Under the pieces are notes generated by a model, which was not told the origin of the DNA, made no database searches, and saw nothing but the letters and a program-made list of their open reading frames with translations. Position numbers and translations under genes: made by a program. From contig NZ_JAGHZS010000001.1 in assembly GCF_017745275.1 (NCBI RefSeq), forward strand, positions 124,001 to 188,000: a stretch of DNA of 64,000 nucleotides. Reading direction: 5' to 3'. The DNA comes from Chitinophaga sp. (GTDB lineage: Bacteria > Bacteroidota > Bacteroidia > Chitinophagales > Chitinophagaceae). Of this stretch, positions 35,594 through 44,289 are shown piece after piece (within the stretch, counting starts at the first letter, position 1; each line of letters starts with the position of its first letter).

Positions 35594-36139
35594 TTAATGC
35601 ACTGCATTTCTTTTGCCCAGCTCCATGGTCCAGCTACTATTGTAGCGGCCTACTCCAATTTCTGTAAACATTGGATCCATCATATTATGACAGTGTTTTG
35701 GGCTATTTAACCAGCCCAGGATGACAGCCTGCTCATCCATGTTGCCGGAGGCAATATTTTCTCCATAGTAATTCCACTTATAGCCGGCAGCATCCAGGCG
35801 GGCGCCGGGAGTAGAGCCACTGGGGGAATTGTGATCAAAGTATTTATTGATCGACATGTCTTTGCTATGATCGTAAGCAGCTTTTTCCAGCAGGCCATTC
35901 CAGGTAAGTGCTCCTACCGCGGGCATTTGATCTGTTCCACACTTGCAGCCACGACTGCGAAGTCCATTCACCAATACCAGCAAAGCGTTGCGGTCTACCT
36001 TATTTTCAGGAACAACAGAAGTGTCAGCCGGCGGATTTTTGCCTGCTTCAATGGGGGTAACACCGGCGGTTTTGGTGCAACTGCAATAAAAAATAGTGGC
36101 CATCGCGATGACGGCAGTACGGATAATTTTCCCGGACAT
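35594..36139 (-). CDS. CAP/SCP-domain lipoprotein
   Basis: A 181-residue lipoprotein (IFYCSCTKT lipobox, mature Cys ~21). The CAP fold is shown by YDHSKDM with a conserved His, HNSPSGSTPGARLDAAGY, YGENIASG with a conserved Glu, and WLNSPKHCHNMMDP. A bacterial CAP domain may act as a small secreted protease or ligand-binding protein; its function is not settled. Confidence 0.88.
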   Translation of the reverse strand: MSGKIIRTAVIAMATIFYCSCTKTAGVTPIEAGKNPPADTSVVPENKVDRNALLVLVNGLRSRGCKCGTDQMPAVGALTWNGLLEKAAYDHSKDMSINKYFDHNSPSGSTPGARLDAAGYKWNYYGENIASGNMDEQAVILGWLNSPKHCHNMMDPMFTEIGVGRYNSSWTMELGKRNAVH

Positions 36140-36518
36140 AACCAGTAATAAGTTATAGTAAATAGATACCGGGTTCTAAACAGGACTTGGATTAAAACTA
36201 AAAAGAGGCTTTAGGCAGGAACTTGATTAAAACTATAGTTGGTTGACCAGAGGTTATGGGTTAAAACGTGAACCAAAGATAGGAAGTAGATATGAAAGAT
36301 TGATTATAGCTTTTGTAAATCTAATGTTAATCACAACTGCTATATCTCCGCAGTTAGTCGTTGTATTTCTTTCCCATTGTGAATCAGCCGTTTGTGGAGC
36401 GGATGCCCCGTATACAGTTCGCTATCACGTCAAAAATGGCCCATTTCCGCGGTGGAATAGTCTTTGTGACCCCCTATTGTTGAACACTTAAATTTTTCAT
36501 CTTCAAACGAGTGATATC
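36140..36518. other. Intergenic region with short direct repeats
   Basis: About 380 bp between the CAP gene and a small hydrophilic gene. It has two near-identical ~20-bp direct repeats (36181-36200 and 36216-36234) built around ACTTGATTAAAACTA, with a weaker third (GGTTAAAACGT near 36260). An open frame at 36243-36491 does not look like a protein. Confidence 0.5.
36181..36234. repeat. Short direct repeat pair
   Basis: CAGGACTTGGATTAAAACTA (36181-36200) and CAGGAACTTGATTAAAACTA-like copy (36216-36234), about 35 bp apart. The spacing is close to 3.5 helical turns. They lie upstream of the CAP gene start on the minus strand and could be regulator sites. Confidence 0.45.
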
Positions 36519-36707
36519 ATGAAAAAACGTGCAGCAGAGAACTACTCCGACGATTATCAGCAAAGGAAGAAGAAACCGGCAGACATACTGGACCAGGACA
36601 AGGGTACCACTACACGTAACCCTTTACATGGCCGGTTGTCCGATACACCTGAAAAGGAAAACAAGGCAGTGAGGGACAGTGAAAAATCAAAAAAAACAAA
36701 GCATTAA
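36519..36707 (+). CDS. Small hydrophilic hypothetical protein
   Basis: A 62-residue, strongly charged protein (many Lys, Glu, Asp) with no hydrophobic segment or known fold, probably disordered. The composition is coherent and it has an AUG start preceded by an A/G-rich stretch, so it is plausibly real. No family is recognised. Confidence 0.45.
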   Translation: MKKRAAENYSDDYQQRKKKPADILDQDKGTTTRNPLHGRLSDTPEKENKAVRDSEKSKKTKH

Positions 36708-36814
36708 CATATTACCATATCTGATTGAAAACGCTATTTTTTTAGATGAAGAAGTCCCGAACTTCTTTAATGTTGTGGTGTATAACGGCCATCCTAATCA
36801 TAGGATGGTTTTTT

Positions 36815-37252
36815 TTAGCTGGTGTGATCTTCTATAATTTTCCATTCTCCCTTTATTTTCTTCAATATCAGGCTGAAATGCCCTTCCAGGTCACCAATGC
36901 TGCGTTGCAGATGCCATTTACCCACTAACAGGTATACATTAGCGGCGAGGGGCTTGAATTCCAGTAATTTAAAATCCAGTTTACCCATGGTAGTGGCATC
37001 GGGATAGGTTTTCTTGTAACGGTCTAAAGTGGCTTGCCAACCGTAAGTAATGCCGCTTTTACCAACGAATAGCAAGGAGTCGGAATGCCAGTAGGTTTGC
37101 ATAAAGCCTTCAATATCTCCGTTATTCCAGGCGGTGGTTTGCGCCGTCATGAGGGCGGTAATTTTTTGTTGGTCGCCGGAAGGGGCTTGCTGGGCTTGCG
37201 CGGGCACGCCTGCGGTAGCACCCAATAGCATAAGGAACAGAATAAAACGCAT
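36815..37252 (-). CDS. Exported NTF2-like / DUF4440 protein
   Basis: A 145-residue protein with a signal peptide (FILFLMLLGATAGVPAQAQ). The mature part follows the SnoaL/DUF4440 pattern: ITALMTAQTTAWNNGDIEGFMQTYWHSDSLLFVGKSG, then YKKTYPDATTMG and a closing WHLQRSIGDLEGHFSLILKKI with WKIIEDHTS. Such proteins act in small-molecule turnover; a specific role is unknown. It is convergent with 36519 and divergent from kdnA. Confidence 0.82.
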   Translation of the reverse strand: MRFILFLMLLGATAGVPAQAQQAPSGDQQKITALMTAQTTAWNNGDIEGFMQTYWHSDSLLFVGKSGITYGWQATLDRYKKTYPDATTMGKLDFKLLEFKPLAANVYLLVGKWHLQRSIGDLEGHFSLILKKIKGEWKIIEDHTS

Positions 37253-37310
37253 GTTAAATTTTTAGCAAAAGATAAACAGTTTTTCCGATGTAACGCAATG
37301 CTGATTATAG

Positions 37311-37318
37311 TAACTTTG
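37311..37318 (+). promoter_or_regulatory. TAnnTTTG promoter element before kdnA
   Basis: TAACTTTG, 52 bases before the kdnA ATG, matches the Bacteroidota -7 element. No clear TTG is seen about 19 bases upstream. Confidence 0.4.
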
Positions 37319-37370
37319 CAGCATTATTTTTTGCACATCACTTACAATTATATTTAAAAATCAACAGTTT

Positions 37371-38561
37371 ATGCCCGGATATGAACTATTTGGAGCCGAG
37401 GAAAGGAAAGAAGTAAACGACGTACTGGAAACCGGTATCATGATGCGTTATGGATTTGATGGTCCGCGTAAAGGCATCTGGAAAGCAAAAGAGCTGGAAC
37501 AGGCCATTTGCGATAAACTGAATGTACAGTATACCCAGCTTGCTTCCAGTGGTACTGCCGCATTAACTACGGCAATGGCTGCACTCGGACTCGGTGCCGG
37601 CGATGAAATCATCATGCCCACCTTTACATTTGTTGCCAGCTTTGAATCCGTATTTTCTGTAGGTGCCACCCCGGTGCTGGTAGATGTGGATGATACCCTC
37701 ACCCTGGATCCTAAAGCCGTGGAAGCTGCTATCACTCCACGTACCAAAGCAGTAATGCCGGTGCATATGTGCGGTGCTATGGCCGATCTGGATGCCTTGC
37801 AGGCGATCTGCAAAAAACATAATCTCTTCCTGCTGGAAGATGCGTGCCAGTCGTTCGGCGCCTCTTACAAAGGTAAAGCCCTGGGATCTATCGGTGACGC
37901 CGGTACGTTCTCTTTCGACTTTGTAAAAACCATTACCTGCGCAGAAGGTGGTGCCATCATTACCAACAACAAAGACGTTTATACTAAATGTGACGGATAT
38001 ACGGATCACGGACATGATCACCTTGGTGTAGACCGTGGTGCAGACCTGCATCCGTTTATAGGCTACAACTACCGTATCTCCGAATTGCATGCTGCAGTGG
38101 GGCTGGCACAAATCCGCAAACTCGACAACTTCCTCACGATACAACGTAAAACCAAGAAAATATTCAAAGATGCGCTGGCTACCGTGCCTGGCGTAACTTT
38201 CCGCCGCTTGCCAGATGAAGCTGGTGATAGCGCTACTTTCCTGTCGTTCTTCCTGCCGGATACAGCCAGCGCGGAGAAAGCTGCTGCTGCTATGAAGGCA
38301 GCCGGCCTGGTAGCATTCCACTACTACAATAACAACTGGCACTACATCCGTCAGTGGCAGCACTTCAAAGAAGGAGCCGTATTAACTCCTTTTGCGAAAG
38401 AGCTGAAACAAGCCATGGAAGTGTATAAAACAAAAGAATTCCCAGCTTCTGACGCCATCATCGGCAGAAACATTTCCACTCCTATTAACCTGGGCTGGAG
38501 CGATACAGAAATCCAGGAAAGAGCTGAAAAGCTGGTGAAGGCTGTAAAAAGCGCATTATAA
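37371..38561 (+). CDS. kdnA: 8-amino-3,8-dideoxy-manno-octulosonate (Kdo8N) aminotransferase
   Basis: A 396-residue DegT/DnrJ/EryC1/StrS-family PLP aminotransferase. The lysine-containing motif is SFDFVKTITCAEGG; LEDACQSFGASYKGKALGS and a GYNYRISELHAAVGLAQ stretch confirm the family. The gene order kdnA-kdsB-kdnB matches the 8-amino-Kdo cluster characterised in Shewanella, where KdnB oxidises the C8 hydroxyl of Kdo and KdnA transaminates the product. Taken alone it would only be a sugar aminotransferase; the context makes the Kdo role strong. A hairpin (38568-38641) separates it from kdsB. Confidence 0.85.
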   Translation: MPGYELFGAEERKEVNDVLETGIMMRYGFDGPRKGIWKAKELEQAICDKLNVQYTQLASSGTAALTTAMAALGLGAGDEIIMPTFTFVASFESVFSVGATPVLVDVDDTLTLDPKAVEAAITPRTKAVMPVHMCGAMADLDALQAICKKHNLFLLEDACQSFGASYKGKALGSIGDAGTFSFDFVKTITCAEGGAIITNNKDVYTKCDGYTDHGHDHLGVDRGADLHPFIGYNYRISELHAAVGLAQIRKLDNFLTIQRKTKKIFKDALATVPGVTFRRLPDEAGDSATFLSFFLPDTASAEKAAAAMKAAGLVAFHYYNNNWHYIRQWQHFKEGAVLTPFAKELKQAMEVYKTKEFPASDAIIGRNISTPINLGWSDTEIQERAEKLVKAVKSAL

Positions 38562-38567
38562 GCTCGC

Positions 38568-38641
38568 AAAGATGCAGAGAGGTAAAGGCGCAAAGAAATT
38601 TAAATCTTCGCTCCTTTTCGCCCTTGCTTCTCTGCATCTTT
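38568..38641. repeat. Intergenic inverted repeat inside the kdnA-kdsB operon
   Basis: Arms AAAGATGCAGAGA (38568-38580) and TCTCTGCATCTTT (38629-38641) pair perfectly. The inner sequence (TAAAGGCGCAAAG ... CTTTTCGCCCTT) pairs imperfectly. The wording GCAAAGATGCAGAGAGGTAAAGGCGCAAAG resembles the repetitive CGCAAAG-type intergenic hairpins I associate with Bacteroidota. Confidence 0.65.
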
Positions 38642-38660
38642 ATGAGACAAAATATATAAC

Positions 38661-39386
38661 ATGAGAAAAGTTGCGTTGATACCTGCCCGTTATGGTGCCT
38701 CCCGTTTTCCTGGTAAAATGATGGCTAAACTGGGCGACAAATCTGTGATTCTGCGTACCTACGAATCAACTGTCAATACCGGGGTATTTGATGAAGTCAT
38801 GGTGGTAACAGACAGTGAACTGATCTACAATGAAATTGTTAATAATGGCGGAAAGGCAGTCATGAGCCAAAAGGAGCATGAATGTGGTACCGATCGTATA
38901 GCCGAAGCCGTTGTGGGCATGGATGTGGATATTGTAGTGAATGTTCAGGGAGATGAGCCATTTACACAAAAAGAGCCACTGGAAAAGTTGCTGAAGGTAT
39001 TTGAAGGGGAAGAAGGTAAAAAAGTACAGGTAGCCTCACTGATGCAGGTACTGAAAGATCCGGCTTCCATAGAAGATCCTAACTATGTAAAAGTAGCAGT
39101 AGATAAAAACTTCAACGCCCTGTTTTTCTCCCGCTCCGTGATTCCTTATCCAAGGGATAAAAACGTGCAGTCGATTTATTACGAGCATATCGGTATTTAT
39201 GCTTTCCGCAAACAAACATTACTGGACTTCACGCAGATGGCGGTAACTCCGTTGGAAGCTGCTGAAAAAATTGAATGTTTGCGCTACCTGGAAAATGGTA
39301 TCCCTATGAAAATGGTGGTAACAGCTTACATGGGCGTGGAAATTGATACTCCGGAAGACCTGGAGAAAGCAGCAAAACTTTTATAA
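38661..39386 (+). CDS. kdsB: CMP-Kdo (or CMP-8-amino-Kdo) synthetase
   Basis: A 241-residue cytidylyltransferase that activates Kdo or its 8-amino form with CTP. The signature [20 protein letters not shown] opens the protein; VNVQGDEPF and [11 protein letters not shown] are also present. In Shewanella the KdsB beside kdnAB prefers 8-amino-Kdo, so the substrate here may be the amino sugar. It lies in one operon with kdnA and kdnB (20 bp to kdnB). Confidence 0.95.
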   Translation: MRKVALIPARYGASRFPGKMMAKLGDKSVILRTYESTVNTGVFDEVMVVTDSELIYNEIVNNGGKAVMSQKEHECGTDRIAEAVVGMDVDIVVNVQGDEPFTQKEPLEKLLKVFEGEEGKKVQVASLMQVLKDPASIEDPNYVKVAVDKNFNALFFSRSVIPYPRDKNVQSIYYEHIGIYAFRKQTLLDFTQMAVTPLEAAEKIECLRYLENGIPMKMVVTAYMGVEIDTPEDLEKAAKLL

Positions 39387-39406
39387 CATCTAACTAACAG
39401 GGATAT

Positions 39407-40483
39407 ATGAAATTCAGGAACTTTAAAATGGTGGACTATGTAGTTTACGGCAGCGGATGTTTTGATCAGCTGGGTGAAATAATAGCCCCTAAGCGAGTAG
39501 GTGATGCTCCCATGATATTTTTTGTGGATGAGTATTTCCAGGATAAGCAGGAATTTTTGTCCCGCATACCGTTACAAGGTAAGGACAAGATTGTGGTGAT
39601 TGATGTAACGGATGAACCTAAAACCAAGACGGTAGATAAAATCCGTGATGAGCTGAAGGCTGAATTTGGTACCGTATCCGGTATCATTGGCATTGGTGGC
39701 GGTTCTGTAATGGACATGGCCAAAGCAGTAGCTTTGATGATGACAAACGTAGGTTCTTCTGCCGACTATCAGGGCTGGGATCTCGTAAAGGTAGCGGGTG
39801 TATATAAAGTAGGTATTCCTACCATTTCCGGTACCGGTGCGGAAGTAAGCCGTACCTGCGTATTAACAGGCCCTACCCGTAAACTGGGTATGAACTCAGA
39901 TTTTACGCCTTTTGATCAAATTGTACTGGATCCTTCGCTGACTAAAACAGTGGAGCCTAACCAGCGCTTTTATACTGCAATGGACTGCTTCATTCACTGT
40001 GTGGAATCGTTGCAGGGTACTTATCTGAACGCATTCAGTCAATCTTACGGGGAAAAGGCACAGGAACTGTGTGAAGAAATTTTCCTGCAGAAAGCGCAAT
40101 GGGATGATGATGCAGATGAGAAACTGATGATGGCATCCTATGCCGGTGGTATGAGCATTGCTTATTCCCAGGTAGGGGTAGCGCATGCGGTGAGCTATGG
40201 ACTGGCATACCTGCTGGGGACTAAACATGGTATTGGTAACTGTATCGTGTTTGACAAGCTGGAGGAGTTTTATCCCGAAGGCGTGGCAAAGTTCAAGGAA
40301 ATGGTGAAAAAGCACAATATTGATATCCCTCAGGGTATTACCAAAGGCTTAACAGATGAGCAGTTTGATACCATGATCAATGTATCACTGGGTATGGCGC
40401 CACTCTGGGAAAACGCCCTGGGTAAAGACTGGAAAGAAATCATGACCCGCGAAAGACTGCGTAAGCTGTACGAGCGGTTATAA
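39407..40483 (+). CDS. kdnB: Kdo 8-oxidase, iron-containing alcohol dehydrogenase
   Basis: A 358-residue Fe-ADH. The coenzyme loop is GIGGGSVMDMAKAVAL (~96-111) and metal-binding histidines are in DCFIHCVES, HAVSYGL and GTKHGIGN. The N-terminal half is a Rossmann-like domain, the C-terminal half helical. Position right after kdnA and kdsB gives the function: oxidation of the C8 hydroxyl of Kdo before transamination. It ends just before the 154-bp inverted-repeat element. Confidence 0.85.
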   Translation: MKFRNFKMVDYVVYGSGCFDQLGEIIAPKRVGDAPMIFFVDEYFQDKQEFLSRIPLQGKDKIVVIDVTDEPKTKTVDKIRDELKAEFGTVSGIIGIGGGSVMDMAKAVALMMTNVGSSADYQGWDLVKVAGVYKVGIPTISGTGAEVSRTCVLTGPTRKLGMNSDFTPFDQIVLDPSLTKTVEPNQRFYTAMDCFIHCVESLQGTYLNAFSQSYGEKAQELCEEIFLQKAQWDDDADEKLMMASYAGGMSIAYSQVGVAHAVSYGLAYLLGTKHGIGNCIVFDKLEEFYPEGVAKFKEMVKKHNIDIPQGITKGLTDEQFDTMINVSLGMAPLWENALGKDWKEIMTRERLRKLYERL

Positions 40484-40490
40484 TGCATAT

Positions 40491-40644
40491 TGTCTGGATC
40501 AGGAGTAAACCGATTAGACTGATTTTATTTTTATAAGTTTTCGGGAAGATATGAGTGAGTTTATCCACTTATGTCTTCCCGAATTTTTTTATTTCGCTTC
40601 TGGTAAAGGAAATCAGCCTAATCGGTTTACTCCTGATCCAGACA
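40491..40644. repeat. 154-bp inverted-repeat element with nested terminator
   Basis: Perfect 27-bp terminal arms (40491-40517 and 40618-40644), continuing after one mismatch with 7 more pairs. Inside is a second stem TTCGGGAAGA (40540-40549 with 40574-40583) followed by GAATTTTTTTATTT, which reads as a rho-independent terminator for the kdn operon. It begins 8 bp after the kdnB stop. Two nested palindromes suggest a small non-autonomous element or a decorated terminator. No clear target-site duplication is visible. Confidence 0.75.
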
Positions 40645-40708
40645 AGATATCCGCAACGCAAATTCAATGCGTAGAAAAAAAGTATTATTGTAAAGGGGGA
40701 AGATTATC

Positions 40709-42208
40709 ATGCTGATATTATTGATTATTTCGGGAATAGGCTTGCTGGTACTGGGATATGCTTTATTTGCAGTGAAGCAGCAACAAAAAGCACAGCAGGC
40801 ACAGGAAGCTGCGCAGGCGGCGCAACTCACCGCAGTGCAGGCCAGTTACTCTAATCTACAGGCTGGTTATGCCGCTCAGCAGGAGCAATACCATTTGCTG
40901 GAAGCCAAACAGGATTACCTGCAAAGCATGCTGGATGATAAAGCCGCGTTGGTGAAAGAGAAGCAGCAGCAACTGGAACGGATAAACGAAGAGTTTTCCG
41001 TATTAATGTCTGAGCAGGGGCGCCTGATGGAGCAAAACAAATACCTGCAGCAACAACTGCTGGGAGAAAAGGAAAGATTGCAACAGGTACAGCAGGACTT
41101 TAAAGTACAATTTGAAAATATTGCCCAGCAACTGTTACAGCGGATCTCCGGCACCTTTATGGAACAGAATAAGGTGAAGATGGATGATGTGCTGAAGCCC
41201 TTATCTGAAAAGATAGATAACTTCCGCAGTAGTGTACAACAATCGTTGCTGGCGGAAACGGCCCAGCGTACAGAGTTGAAGAATGAACTACAGCGGTTGC
41301 TGCTGCTCAACCAAACCCTTTCTAAAGAAGCCAATAACCTGACCAATGCCCTGAAGGCGGATACCAAGAAACAGGGGAACTGGGGAGAAATGATACTGGA
41401 ACGGGTGCTGGAAGCTTCGGGCCTGGAAAAGGGCGTGCATTACTTCACACAGGACGCGCAAAGAGATGAGACCGGGCAATTGAGAAAACCGGATATGGTA
41501 CTGCAACTACCTGAAAACAGGCAGTTGGTCATCGACTCAAAGGTATCATTGAAAGCATATGAACAGTATTGCAGCGCCACCACAGAGGATGATAAAAAGT
41601 ATGCGCTGAAAATGCACCTGCAATCGGTAAAAAACCACATCAGCGAATTAAGCGCCAAAGCATATCATACACTCTATAAAAATACAACCGACTTTGTAAT
41701 GCTGTTTATCCCCATTGAGCCGGCTTATGCGCTGGCCATCATGCAGCAGGATGAAGATCTGTACGACTTTGCCTTCCGTAAAAGAATCATATTGGTGAGT
41801 GTACCTTCCTTGCTGGCCACACTGCGGGTAATCGATAATATGTGGCGACTGGATAAACAGAATAAAAATGCGGAGGAAATAGTGCGGCAGGGCAGTGCGC
41901 TGTATGATAAATTTGTAGGCTTCGCAGAAGATATGGGCTTGATCGGGGAACACCTGAAACGTAGCCAGAACGTTTATGATAGCGCCATGAATAAGCTTCT
42001 CACCGGCAATGGTAACCTGGTAGGGCGTGCTGAGAAAATGCGTAAGCTGGGGCTGGATAATAAGAAAACGCTGCCCAAAGAAATGACGGCAGAACCGCTG
42101 CCACTGGAAGAAGAGACCATCACGATAATCCCGGTTGATCTGCCATCCGGCCAAGAAGGAATATCTGAAACTTCCACATCTGAAGAAAACAGGATACTTG
42201 AATCCTAA
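40709..42208 (+). CDS. rmuC: DNA recombination protein RmuC
   Basis: A 499-residue protein. An N-terminal membrane segment (LILLIISGIGLLVLGYALFA) precedes a long coiled coil (~20-220, Gln/Glu/Leu-rich). The RmuC nuclease-like core covers ~225-425, with WGEMILERVLEASGLEKGVHY, KPDMVLQLPENRQLVIDSKVSL and DFVMLFIPIEPAYALAI. The C-terminal ~60 residues are variable. RmuC limits DNA inversion and is thought to be nuclease-related. It ends in a compact terminator at 42217-42246. Confidence 0.94.
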   Translation: MLILLIISGIGLLVLGYALFAVKQQQKAQQAQEAAQAAQLTAVQASYSNLQAGYAAQQEQYHLLEAKQDYLQSMLDDKAALVKEKQQQLERINEEFSVLMSEQGRLMEQNKYLQQQLLGEKERLQQVQQDFKVQFENIAQQLLQRISGTFMEQNKVKMDDVLKPLSEKIDNFRSSVQQSLLAETAQRTELKNELQRLLLLNQTLSKEANNLTNALKADTKKQGNWGEMILERVLEASGLEKGVHYFTQDAQRDETGQLRKPDMVLQLPENRQLVIDSKVSLKAYEQYCSATTEDDKKYALKMHLQSVKNHISELSAKAYHTLYKNTTDFVMLFIPIEPAYALAIMQQDEDLYDFAFRKRIILVSVPSLLATLRVIDNMWRLDKQNKNAEEIVRQGSALYDKFVGFAEDMGLIGEHLKRSQNVYDSAMNKLLTGNGNLVGRAEKMRKLGLDNKKTLPKEMTAEPLPLEEETITIIPVDLPSGQEGISETSTSEENRILES

Positions 42209-42216
42209 AATGATAT

Positions 42217-42249
42217 CGCCCTCCATTACATAAAGCATGGAGGGCGTTT
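42217..42249. terminator. Terminator between rmuC and the MFS gene
   Basis: Perfect 10-bp stem CGCCCTCCAT (42217-42226 with 42237-42246), 10-nt loop, then TTT. Convergent genes on both sides. Confidence 0.75.
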
Positions 42250-42335
42250 CAATAATATGCTTACTTGCCCTACAGTAAACCATTTATAAGATAGCTTACG
42301 CACACTTACCCGGTAGCAAACTGGTTACACACCTG

Positions 42336-43520
42336 CTACATCACCGATTGCTCCGTTTTCCGGGGACGATAAATAAAGCTGAGATATAAAGTAGCCAGCA
42401 ATGTAATACCTGCCATCACATAAAATGTGAGGGGGAAGTTATCCGATTTGTTGTTGTAAATAAAGGCTGAGAAATAAGCCCCCAGCCCAATACCTGCTTC
42501 CATCGCAATATACATGCTCGCCAATGCGCGCCCACGGTGCTGGGGTTGGCCCAAATCGACAGTCCATGCGGTTACAGCCGGTGAATTAAGCCCAACCGAT
42601 ATACCATATAACACGGCCGATGCCATCAATAAAGTACTGCTATTGGCGAGCCCCATCATCAACATAGAACCAGCCATCAGGATGGAAGACGCTTTCAATA
42701 TAGGAACCCGCCCGTATTGGTCAGATACCTTGCCAGCCAACAGCCGGATACCAATAGAACTGGCCGTAAAGAAAGTATAGAATACACCCTTATTGGAGAT
42801 GCCCAGGAAGGCACAGAAGTCGGGTATAATCGTAAGTATCACACCATAACTGAAATAGGTAAGAAAACAAACAATTACGGGAGACCACACCAGCGGTTCA
42901 AAAATTTCATCACCGGAAATTTTCAGTAACGATAAACGGAAGGGCTGCTTATTTGTCAGTGTTTCTTTCATGCCAATCAGGATCACAACTGACAATAACG
43001 CAAACACCGCCGACAACTGGAACATAATGTTAATATTCCATCTTACAGCTACGTAGCCGCCAATAGCCGGTCCCATCGCCATACCAATGGTGCTGAACAA
43101 ACCTACCATTCCCATTGCTTCCCCACGCCGGTTCACAGGTACCATATCGGATACATAAGCGGAAGTCCCTGTAGGCTTAAATCCTGTAGAAAACCCATGG
43201 AAGAAGCGTAATAACAGGAACGCGCCCACAGAGCTGATCATGGGGTATAGCAAGCTACAAATCACACAGATAAGTGATCCGAAAATCATTACCGGCACCC
43301 GCCCAATAGTATCCGTAAGTTTACCGCTGAAAGGCCGTGAAAGCCCCGCCATTAATGTAAACAAACCAATGATATATCCTTTATAATCTGCGCCACCCAT
43401 CCGGGTAAGATAAGCTGGCAGCTCTGGAATCATCATGTTAAAGCTGGCGGAAAAGAGGGCATTGCTAAGGCAAAGTAGTATGAAATGAAGGGTATAAATT
43501 CTTCCGGTCGACTGATACAT
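42336..43520 (-). CDS. Major facilitator superfamily transporter
   Basis: A 394-residue protein with about 12 membrane segments. The MFS loop 2-3 motif is GLSRPFSGKLTDTIGRVPVMIFG (~58-80) and its counterpart RLLAGKVSDQYGRVPIL lies after segment 8. The sequence belongs to the drug/metabolite efflux type; substrate is unknown. It is divergent from dps with 175 bp between, where a perfect dyad lies at 43587-43606. Confidence 0.9.
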   Translation of the reverse strand: MYQSTGRIYTLHFILLCLSNALFSASFNMMIPELPAYLTRMGGADYKGYIIGLFTLMAGLSRPFSGKLTDTIGRVPVMIFGSLICVICSLLYPMISSVGAFLLLRFFHGFSTGFKPTGTSAYVSDMVPVNRRGEAMGMVGLFSTIGMAMGPAIGGYVAVRWNINIMFQLSAVFALLSVVILIGMKETLTNKQPFRLSLLKISGDEIFEPLVWSPVIVCFLTYFSYGVILTIIPDFCAFLGISNKGVFYTFFTASSIGIRLLAGKVSDQYGRVPILKASSILMAGSMLMMGLANSSTLLMASAVLYGISVGLNSPAVTAWTVDLGQPQHRGRALASMYIAMEAGIGLGAYFSAFIYNNKSDNFPLTFYVMAGITLLATLYLSFIYRPRKTEQSVM

Positions 43521-43586
43521 GTCCGCAAAATTAGGAACTATGGTACAATTTTAGCAAAGTAATTGGCGCCGAAACAGCATGAACAA

Positions 43587-43606
43587 AAACAGGGTTATAC
43601 CTGTTT
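43587..43606. promoter_or_regulatory. Dyad AAACAGG-N6-CCTGTTT
   Basis: Perfect 7-bp arms (43587-43593, 43600-43606) in the divergent MFS-dps region. A second palindrome AACCGGTT lies at 43612-43619. Either could be a regulator site. Confidence 0.4.
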
Positions 43607-43694
43607 ATATTAACCGGTTGTTAAATCATGACAACTATCATCATTATCTGTTAGCGGAATTAGTAAATTTATAGTAACCAAAAAAAGCCGTGAT

Positions 43695-44165
43695 ATGAAA
43701 ATAAACATTGGTGTATCAGCAGAACACACGAAACAAATAGCATTAGAATTGAACAAAGTTTTAGCAGATGAATTGTTGATTTATGCTAAAACAAGAAACT
43801 CACATTGGAATATCGAAGGCAGCAACTTCATGGAAATGCACAAGTTCTTCGAAGAACAATATGAAGAACTGGAAGAATATGGCGATGAAGTAGCAGAATA
43901 TATCCGCTCCATCGGACATTATGCACAAGGGCGCTATGCAGACGTATTGAAACTCACCAACCTGCTGGAATCTGAATATTCCAACAATCAGAAAACACAG
44001 TTGCAGGAATTACTGGATGATCATGAAACTATTATCCGCAACCTGCGCAGACTGATCGACGAATTTGATACCAAGTATAAGGACAAAGGCGCTGCGGATT
44101 TTGCTACGCAAATGTTGCAAAAACACCTGAAACTGGCCTGGATGATCCGTTCCTATCTCAAATAG
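43695..44165 (+). CDS. dps: Dps-family ferritin-like DNA-protection protein
   Basis: A 156-residue Dps-type mini-ferritin. Ferroxidase-site residues are in SHWNIEGSNFMEMHKFFEEQYEEL (His, Asp/Glu), with the paired HxxxD/E contribution from the next helix. It forms a 12-mer cage that stores iron using hydrogen peroxide and protects DNA. No long basic N-terminal tail is present, so DNA binding may be weak. It ends in a strong terminator. Confidence 0.92.
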   Translation: MKINIGVSAEHTKQIALELNKVLADELLIYAKTRNSHWNIEGSNFMEMHKFFEEQYEELEEYGDEVAEYIRSIGHYAQGRYADVLKLTNLLESEYSNNQKTQLQELLDDHETIIRNLRRLIDEFDTKYKDKGAADFATQMLQKHLKLAWMIRSYLK

Positions 44166-44181
44166 TTTTTCACCAATATAA

Positions 44182-44229
44182 AAAAACGTGTTAGTTACAG
44201 TAAAAACAGGCTGTAACTAACACGTTTTT
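44182..44229 (+). terminator. Terminator of dps
   Basis: 19-bp stem (44182-44200 with 44211-44229), 10-nt loop, T-rich 3' end. Confidence 0.85.
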
Positions 44230-44246
44230 AGTTTTCAGTAATTGGC

Positions 44247-44254
44247 TACATTTG
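44247..44254 (+). promoter_or_regulatory. TAnnTTTG promoter element of the NYN gene
   Basis: TACATTTG, 36 bp before the ATG at 44290, fits the -7 element. Confidence 0.35.
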
Positions 44255-44289
44255 TTAGTGTTGACCCTTCATCCCAAAAACAAAAAACA

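Noticed and set aside
36243..36491. Open frame of 82 codons after the CAP gene
   Set aside because: No signal, family or convincing composition; the region holds direct repeats.
36746..36928. Open frame of 60 codons
   Set aside because: Overlaps the 3' end of the exported NTF2-like gene on the other strand and is too short and hydrophobic to support.
37563..38363. Minus-strand open frame of 266 codons
   Set aside because: Antisense to kdnA, with no recognisable domain.
40491..40644. Classical insertion sequence
   Set aside because: Inverted arms are present but there is no transposase frame and no visible target-site duplication.
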